From Nitrospinaceae bacterium (GTDB lineage Bacteria; Nitrospinota; Nitrospinia; Nitrospinales; VA-1), in assembly GCA_029261675.1 (NCBI GenBank), contig JAJDBA010000028.1:1-9583 (forward strand): a DNA stretch of 9,583 nt, given 5' to 3'. This document shows, one piece after another, positions 5,516-9,583 of this stretch. Position numbers and translations under genes: made by a program. The notes beneath the pieces were generated by a model. It saw only the letters and a list, made by a program, of their open reading frames with translations. It had not been told where the DNA came from and did not search any database. How positions within the stretch are numbered: position 1 is the stretch's first letter; every line of letters starts with the position of its first letter.

Positions 5516-6274
5516 CTAAAAATATTCACGTCCCTTTTTCCTGAAACGAAACATATCGCAAAAGATTAAGCGGTATAGGTTTACTAATATAGAAGAAATC
5601 CCATCTGCCAGCCGCATTTTTTTTTGAACAGGCACTTTTAGCACTTGGCAAATTTCATTGGCAACTTTTTCCCAAGCCGAATGTGTTTTCAATAAGCTGT
5701 AATGAATCTTATCTCCACCGGCAAAAGATTCCATTCCAGAAATCAAATGGACCCTTTCGTTCTGTTCGGCTTTCTTTTTCAAATAGCCATTCACTTTTAT
5801 GATGAATAAATCCGTTTCTTCATAAGTAATGCTGCTTCCTGGATAAAAAAAAGATTTCAAAATTAAAAATGTGGTCTGACTGACATCCTTCTTTAGATTG
5901 ACGTGAATGGAAGTTAGAAAAATTTCTGCATCCCATTGCAATGCTCTATTTATCAAACTGTCCAGACTTTCAATTAGAGTATCGGCCGACACGCCATACA
6001 TAAGGTCGTTGCCTATATCTGTAATCAGGACAGCCCGATTGTCGCACGATTTTTTTTTAGCAGCCTCTAGAATTCGACAATCTTGAATAGGCGGATAAGT
6101 GAAATTGAACATCCCACCTCTAGCGCAAAATCCACGACCTGGACCGAGAGCGTTTAAGAACTCTGTATTATTATTTCCAAAGCAATTTGAAATATGGCGG
6201 GTGAACATGGAATAGCCGCGGGCAAGGTTGCTGGCACCCATGAGCAGAAATAAAGTATGGGATGAAGGTGCCAT
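5516..6274 (-). CDS. SGNH/GDSL-hydrolase-like protein with atypical block I
   Basis: 252-residue protein with the block pattern of SGNH hydrolases (esterases, lipases and acyl transferases with Ser-Gly-Asn-His active sites). From the ATG at 6274, block I reads M-G-A-S-N-L-A with Ser15 (G-A-S where most members have G-D-S). A glycine-rich G-P-G-R-G lies at 44-48, block III is D-I-G-N-D with Asn89, and block V is D-K-I-H with Asp188 and His191. All candidate catalytic residues are present. No signal peptide is evident; a hydrophobic patch near 228-240 and a basic C-terminus (R-x-R-K-K-G-R) may touch the membrane. The start is chosen at 6274, 4 nt after the upstream stop. A TTG at 6307 would overlap the upstream gene without a ribosome site. 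The 6274 ATG also lacks a good SD and probably relies on coupling. The substrate is unknown. Confidence 0.7.
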   Translation of the reverse strand: MAPSSHTLFLLMGASNLARGYSMFTRHISNCFGNNNTEFLNALGPGRGFCARGGMFNFTYPPIQDCRILEAAKKKSCDNRAVLITDIGNDLMYGVSADTLIESLDSLINRALQWDAEIFLTSIHVNLKKDVSQTTFLILKSFFYPGSSITYEETDLFIIKVNGYLKKKAEQNERVHLISGMESFAGGDKIHYSLLKTHSAWEKVANEICQVLKVPVQKKMRLADGISSILVNLYRLIFCDMFRFRKKGREYF

Positions 6275-6278
6275 TGAG

Positions 6279-7199
6279 TCAGCGAAAATTTTGCGGCACA
6301 CCCGCAATCATCGCCCGATTTTTCAGCTTCTGCTTCAGGTCTTTATAAAACTCAGCTGTCTTTACCATGTTGCTGGCTTTTTGGTGTCCTTTACGTTGCA
6401 TCTGTTTAGCTCGGCGAACAAAACCTCTTATGGATGAATCGTAATATTCAAAGCGACCTTTCCACCAGTTTCCTGGTTTTCCGCCCCAGGTCATTTCTCC
6501 TTGCTGACTGGGTGGCTTTAATGTCAGACGCTTGTTGGTTCGATCAATCTCGAAGCGATAGTCACCTAAAAAACTCATTCCTAATAATCCGTCAATATCT
6601 TTAAGATGCTTTGCAATAGAGGCCTCAACCAATTGTGATTGTGCGTTTCCTGCGTTAACGGTTTGCAAGGCAACCAGCGGCATCCATTCTTCACCCCCTG
6701 CAGTGTTGAAGGGCATCTCAGCAGACACACCGTTGTTAAAAATTCCCAGCTTCTGGCCTATCTCTTCAGAGAGTGTAATAAAAGACGCGCCGGTGTCGAG
6801 CATAAGACGAGCTTTGACTCTGCCATTGAGAAGAACATCAACGAGAAAATTGCCACCGCTGACAGGTATGAGGGGAACCTGAACTTCGCCGGAATTTAAA
6901 ATGACTCCGGGAATCTCTATCGGGACGGATGGCGTGGGTATAGGCACGGGAACAGACGCAGGCCTGGTGCTGCGACGTTCTTCTTTATGTTTGCGGAAGT
7001 TCTTGCTATTTTCTCTAAACGCTTCCGGTATTTTTGAAAGGTCATCGGTAAAATGAATAGCCCCTTTTTCATCTTTATAGGAAAAGATGGCGGCTTCGCC
7101 CTGAGAGGCAAAATGAGAAGGTATTAGGAGAGCTACAAGCAAACCGGCAATCCCAACACCAATTCTATTCAGTTTCAATCGGGCTGACATAGACTTCAC
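6279..7199 (-). CDS. Secreted DUF4124 / retropepsin-like aspartic protease protein
   Basis: 306-residue predicted periplasmic or membrane-tethered protein. From the GTG at 7199: a basic start, a hydrophobic stretch at about 14-26 (V-G-I-A-G-L-L-V-A-L-L), and a likely signal-peptidase site near G-E-A-A (34-37). A DUF4124-like segment follows (I-F-S-Y-K-D-E-K-G-A-I-H-F, about 38-52), then a charged and Pro-rich linker (about 65-100). Next is a clan AA single-chain aspartic protease domain (about 110-230) with D-T-G-A-S at 135-139 and the closing D-G-L-L-G-M-S-F-L at 203-211. A basic helical tail ends the protein. Only one DTG is present, so dimerisation would be needed for catalysis, as in retropepsins. 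A GGAGGT at 7212-7207 lies 7 nt before GTG 7199, which decides the start over ATG 7214 (contains the SD) and ATG 7190 (too far). The gene overlaps the end of ftsK by 35 nt. Confidence 0.82.
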   Translation of the reverse strand: MKSMSARLKLNRIGVGIAGLLVALLIPSHFASQGEAAIFSYKDEKGAIHFTDDLSKIPEAFRENSKNFRKHKEERRSTRPASVPVPIPTPSVPIEIPGVILNSGEVQVPLIPVSGGNFLVDVLLNGRVKARLMLDTGASFITLSEEIGQKLGIFNNGVSAEMPFNTAGGEEWMPLVALQTVNAGNAQSQLVEASIAKHLKDIDGLLGMSFLGDYRFEIDRTNKRLTLKPPSQQGEMTWGGKPGNWWKGRFEYYDSSIRGFVRRAKQMQRKGHQKASNMVKTAEFYKDLKQKLKNRAMIAGVPQNFR

Positions 7200-9537
7200 G
7201 GGGTTTACCTCCATCAGATGGACCTACGACCCCTTCTCGTTCCATGGTTTCTATGATTCGTGCAGCCCTATTATAGCCTATCCTCAAACGTCGCTGGATA
7301 TAGGAAATGGACGCTTGTCTGTCTTTAGCGACAATAGCCAATGCTTCATCATATTTATCATCAAATTCCTCTTCTTCCGCTTCATCCTTTGCTTCAATTT
7401 CGGCGGCTAGAAAAATATCTTCTTCATAAATAGGCTTCGCCTGCTTTTTAATAAAATCAACAATACGTTCAATCTCTTCATCGCTGACCATGACCCCGTG
7501 CAGCCTTAACAAATTGGATGATCCTGGTGGCAGAAACAACATATCTCCTCGGCCTAATAATTTATCGGCACCCATCGCATCGAGGATGGTTCTGGAGTCC
7601 ACCCGCGAAGTTACCTTGTACGACATTCGCGTGGGGAAATTGGCTTTGATAATTCCAGTCAATACATCTACCGAAGGACGTTGCGTTGCCACGATCAAAT
7701 GAATGCCTGCCGCTCGGGCCATTTGTGCCAGACGAGTGAGGGAATCTTCAACACCTTTTGATGCGACCATCATCAAGTCTGCCAGCTCATCGATGAGCAC
7801 AATCACATAAGGAAGTTTTGCAGGAGGCTCTGGAATCAAAACTTCTTCTTCCTCATTGTCTTCGTCAACAGGTTTTACACCTTTATTAGCTTTTTCATGT
7901 TTTTTGAATTCTATTTCATATTCCTTTTGTAGCTTTTCAGCTAGATCGTTGAAGCCATTAATATTTCTGACTCCGCGCTCTGCCATCATTTTGTAGCGCG
8001 ATTCCATTTCGGTGACGGCCCACTGCAACGCCGCCGCCGCTTTTTTAGGATTGGTAACCACCGGCGCGATGAGATGCGGGATGCCATCGTAAACAGAGAG
8101 CTCCAACATTTTTGGATCAATCATAATCATCTTAACTTCATCCGGAGTGGCATTGAGTAAGATGCTGCATATCATAGAGTTAAGCCCAACACTTTTTCCA
8201 GACCCGGTAGAACCCGCCATGAGCAAATGGGGTGTTGTTGCAAGGTCTTGCACTGCTGGCTCCCCGGTAATGTCTTTGCCGATTGCCAGAGTCAATTTGG
8301 AATTCGATCCTTGGAATTCATCCGATTCCATAACATCTCTAAAGTAAATAGTCTCACGGCGAAGGTTAGGAATCTCAATTCCGACTACAGACTTGCCCGG
8401 AACAGGAGCGAGAATGCGCAAGCTCACACAACGCATTGCCAAAGCTAAGTCATCGGTAAGAGAAGAAATGCGACTGACTTTTATTCCAGGAGCCGGTTCG
8501 TACTCAAATATAGTAATAACCGGACCGGGTAGAACTTGAACGACCCGACCCTGCACTCCAAAATCCGCCAGCTTTTTCTCGAGAATCGCACTGCTTGCTA
8601 ATATATCTTTATGCGCTTTATCCGTATCTGTACCGATCTCAGGCGGCACATCGTTTAACAGGGATAACGGTGGAATTTGATAATTGCTGGACGAACCCAT
8701 AAAGGGGAAATGGTCTTGCACTACAAATTCTTGCTTTTCCTCCTTTTTCTTTTTTTCGGGTTTTTCTTTAGGTTGTATCACCACAGGTTCAGGGCGGGAA
8801 CGAGTTACAATAACCGGATCTTTGGCATTTATTTTAGCCTCTACGGATTCAGCACGTGCTTCCTGTATTTTTTCAAATGTGGATTTCATTCCTTGGAAAG
8901 TTTTTCCCATCCCTTCAAATGTTTTTATCGTCAGGTATTTTAGACCATTCACAGCCAACCACAACCCAGCACCAATCATAGAAAAAACTTTCCCCAAAGT
9001 TTCTACGAGAACATTGACTTCGAGGCGAGTCATAACCATGAAGGAAATAAACAATAATGTTGTGAGGATCAATACTGCTCCTGAAGGATTCAACCAAGTA
9101 ACCAGAAACCCGCCCAGTCCATCGCCAATCCAGCCGCCTACGGGAACAGCTTTTCCGAAGAAGGGATCAGCAGTAAACTTTATAGCTAGCAAAGAGCAAA
9201 GCCCTACTAAAAATAAGGCTCCTGAGCCCAGAATCAACGACCAGTTTTGAACCTGCTTGCCGCGAATCAACACCCAACCTAAAATCGCAGTGATGACGGG
9301 GAAAAAGAAAGAACCGCTGCCGAAAACACGTGCCAGTCCATCTGCAAGATAGGCTCCTACCATGCCGCCGGAATTGACTACGTTCATTCCCGTCACGCTT
9401 TTATTAAAGGAGGGATCGCCAGACGAAAAACTTATCAGTGCCATAAAGCCGAATACGGTAAAGGCAAGTGCAACCACACCAAAAAAATCTCGAATCAATA
9501 TATGTACTGTTTTTTCTTCGTTTTTTTCTTTACTCAT
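7165..9537 (-). CDS. ftsK: DNA translocase FtsK/SpoIIIE
   Basis: Septum-located, hexameric ATP-driven DNA pump that clears and aligns chromosome termini during division. 790 residues, the size of SpoIIIE and of short-linker FtsK. About four N-terminal membrane helices lie at 19-38, 75-93, 101-119 and 152-170. A linker of roughly 170-280 follows, with a Lys/Glu-rich run near 258-270. The alpha/beta motor has Walker A GSTGSGKS at 442-449 and Walker B VIVLIDE at 578-584, with D-E-L-A-D-L-M-M following. The R-Q-P/A-T-Q-R-P type motif (A-T-Q-R-P-S-V-D) is at 617-624. A Glu/Lys-rich insert at about 536-572 precedes Walker B. The winged-helix gamma domain, which reads orienting DNA motifs, is at about 728-790 (Q-A-S-I-S-Y-I-Q-R-R-L at 741-751). 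The ATG at 9537 has no strong SD and may be coupled to an upstream gene whose TAA it would overlap. Confidence 0.97.
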   Translation of the reverse strand: MSKEKNEEKTVHILIRDFFGVVALAFTVFGFMALISFSSGDPSFNKSVTGMNVVNSGGMVGAYLADGLARVFGSGSFFFPVITAILGWVLIRGKQVQNWSLILGSGALFLVGLCSLLAIKFTADPFFGKAVPVGGWIGDGLGGFLVTWLNPSGAVLILTTLLFISFMVMTRLEVNVLVETLGKVFSMIGAGLWLAVNGLKYLTIKTFEGMGKTFQGMKSTFEKIQEARAESVEAKINAKDPVIVTRSRPEPVVIQPKEKPEKKKKEEKQEFVVQDHFPFMGSSSNYQIPPLSLLNDVPPEIGTDTDKAHKDILASSAILEKKLADFGVQGRVVQVLPGPVITIFEYEPAPGIKVSRISSLTDDLALAMRCVSLRILAPVPGKSVVGIEIPNLRRETIYFRDVMESDEFQGSNSKLTLAIGKDITGEPAVQDLATTPHLLMAGSTGSGKSVGLNSMICSILLNATPDEVKMIMIDPKMLELSVYDGIPHLIAPVVTNPKKAAAALQWAVTEMESRYKMMAERGVRNINGFNDLAEKLQKEYEIEFKKHEKANKGVKPVDEDNEEEEVLIPEPPAKLPYVIVLIDELADLMMVASKGVEDSLTRLAQMARAAGIHLIVATQRPSVDVLTGIIKANFPTRMSYKVTSRVDSRTILDAMGADKLLGRGDMLFLPPGSSNLLRLHGVMVSDEEIERIVDFIKKQAKPIYEEDIFLAAEIEAKDEAEEEEFDDKYDEALAIVAKDRQASISYIQRRLRIGYNRAARIIETMEREGVVGPSDGGKPREVYVSPIETE
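7207..7212 (-). promoter_or_regulatory. Strong Shine-Dalgarno inside the end of ftsK
   Basis: GGAGGT on the minus strand, 7 nt before a GTG at 7199. It lies within the ftsK coding region and is the reason for choosing GTG 7199 as the start of the retropepsin gene. Confidence 0.7.
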
Positions 9538-9583
9538 GGGTCACTATTCTCGGGTTAATCGGGGTTATCAATCTACGGGCGGT
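9530..9583 (-). CDS. Possible 3' end of an upstream gene overlapping ftsK
   Basis: On the minus strand one frame is open from the window edge for 17 codons and ends in a TAA (9532-9530) that lies inside the first codons of ftsK, giving an 8-nt ATGAGTAA overlap. The fragment ends ...I-T-P-I-N-P-R-I-V-T-H-E. The other two frames contain stops. The lack of a good SD for ftsK fits coupling, and tight overlaps are common in this window. The stretch is too short to exclude chance, and no family is recognisable. Confidence 0.3.
   Translation of the reverse strand, partial: TARRLITPINPRIVTHE

Noticed and set aside
6272..6307. Longer SGNH start at TTG 6307
   Set aside because: It adds 11 residues that overlap the retropepsin gene, has no Shine-Dalgarno sequence, and the added segment is outside the conserved block I; ATG 6274 just after the upstream stop is simpler.
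8684..9250. 188-codon plus-strand open frame inside ftsK
   Set aside because: It is antisense to a highly conserved ftsK region, its product shows no domain, and its composition follows from the reverse complement of the ftsK membrane and linker codons.
1..9583. Defence island, prophage, transposon or CRISPR
   Set aside because: No transposase, integrase, nuclease-toxin, terminal inverted repeats, target duplications or spaced direct repeats were seen; all recognised genes are housekeeping or metabolic.

Overview
The window looks like an ordinary chromosomal stretch from a Gram-negative bacterium of moderate, AT-leaning base composition. Evidence for Gram-negative: a secreted DUF4124/retropepsin protein with a Sec-type signal peptide, a GlpE-type rhodanese, an RhlE-type helicase, and a six-gene run led by ftsK. 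The mix of gene families would fit a Desulfobacterota- or Nitrospinota-like lineage, but that is only an impression; no rRNA or lineage marker is present. I see no mobile element, phage gene, CRISPR array, tRNA or rRNA.

Layout. The left part is on the plus strand: the 3' portion of an RhlE-like DEAD-box helicase (2-1222), a 212-nt gap with a candidate promoter inside an imperfect palindrome and a possible 25-codon membrane peptide, then an ICMT/PEMT-like membrane methyltransferase (1435-1962) overlapping by 8 nt a 55-codon single-span membrane protein (1955-2122). A TPR protein (2145-2798) lies on the minus strand, converging on that pair and diverging from a glpE-like rhodanese (2911-3201, plus).

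The right two thirds is a co-directional minus-strand run, read from right to left: ftsK (9537-7165), a signal-peptide/DUF4124/retropepsin protein (7199-6279, overlapping ftsK), an SGNH-like hydrolase (6274-5516), a PlsC-type acyltransferase (5507-4758), then after 93 nt with a possible internal promoter a gamma-carbonic-anhydrase-like hexapeptide protein (4664-4158) and a methylthioadenosine/methylthioinosine phosphorylase (4154-3282). A second gene may end upstream of ftsK at the window edge through an 8-nt overlap. The phosphorylase and glpE converge on a short gap holding two inverted repeats, one of them a plausible terminator.

Functions are mostly housekeeping: RNA remodelling, chromosome segregation, lipid acylation, sulfane-sulfur transfer and methylthio-nucleoside salvage. 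The first four minus-strand genes overlap or sit within 8 nt of each other, so they are very likely one transcript, and the hydrolase/acyltransferase pair inside it could act on the same lipid or acyl substrate (inference). I did not find convincing evidence of a new defence or mobile system. The more interesting points are the atypical SGNH protein paired with an acyltransferase, the base-recognition loop of the phosphorylase, the tiny membrane proteins around the methyltransferase, and several small cis-elements.
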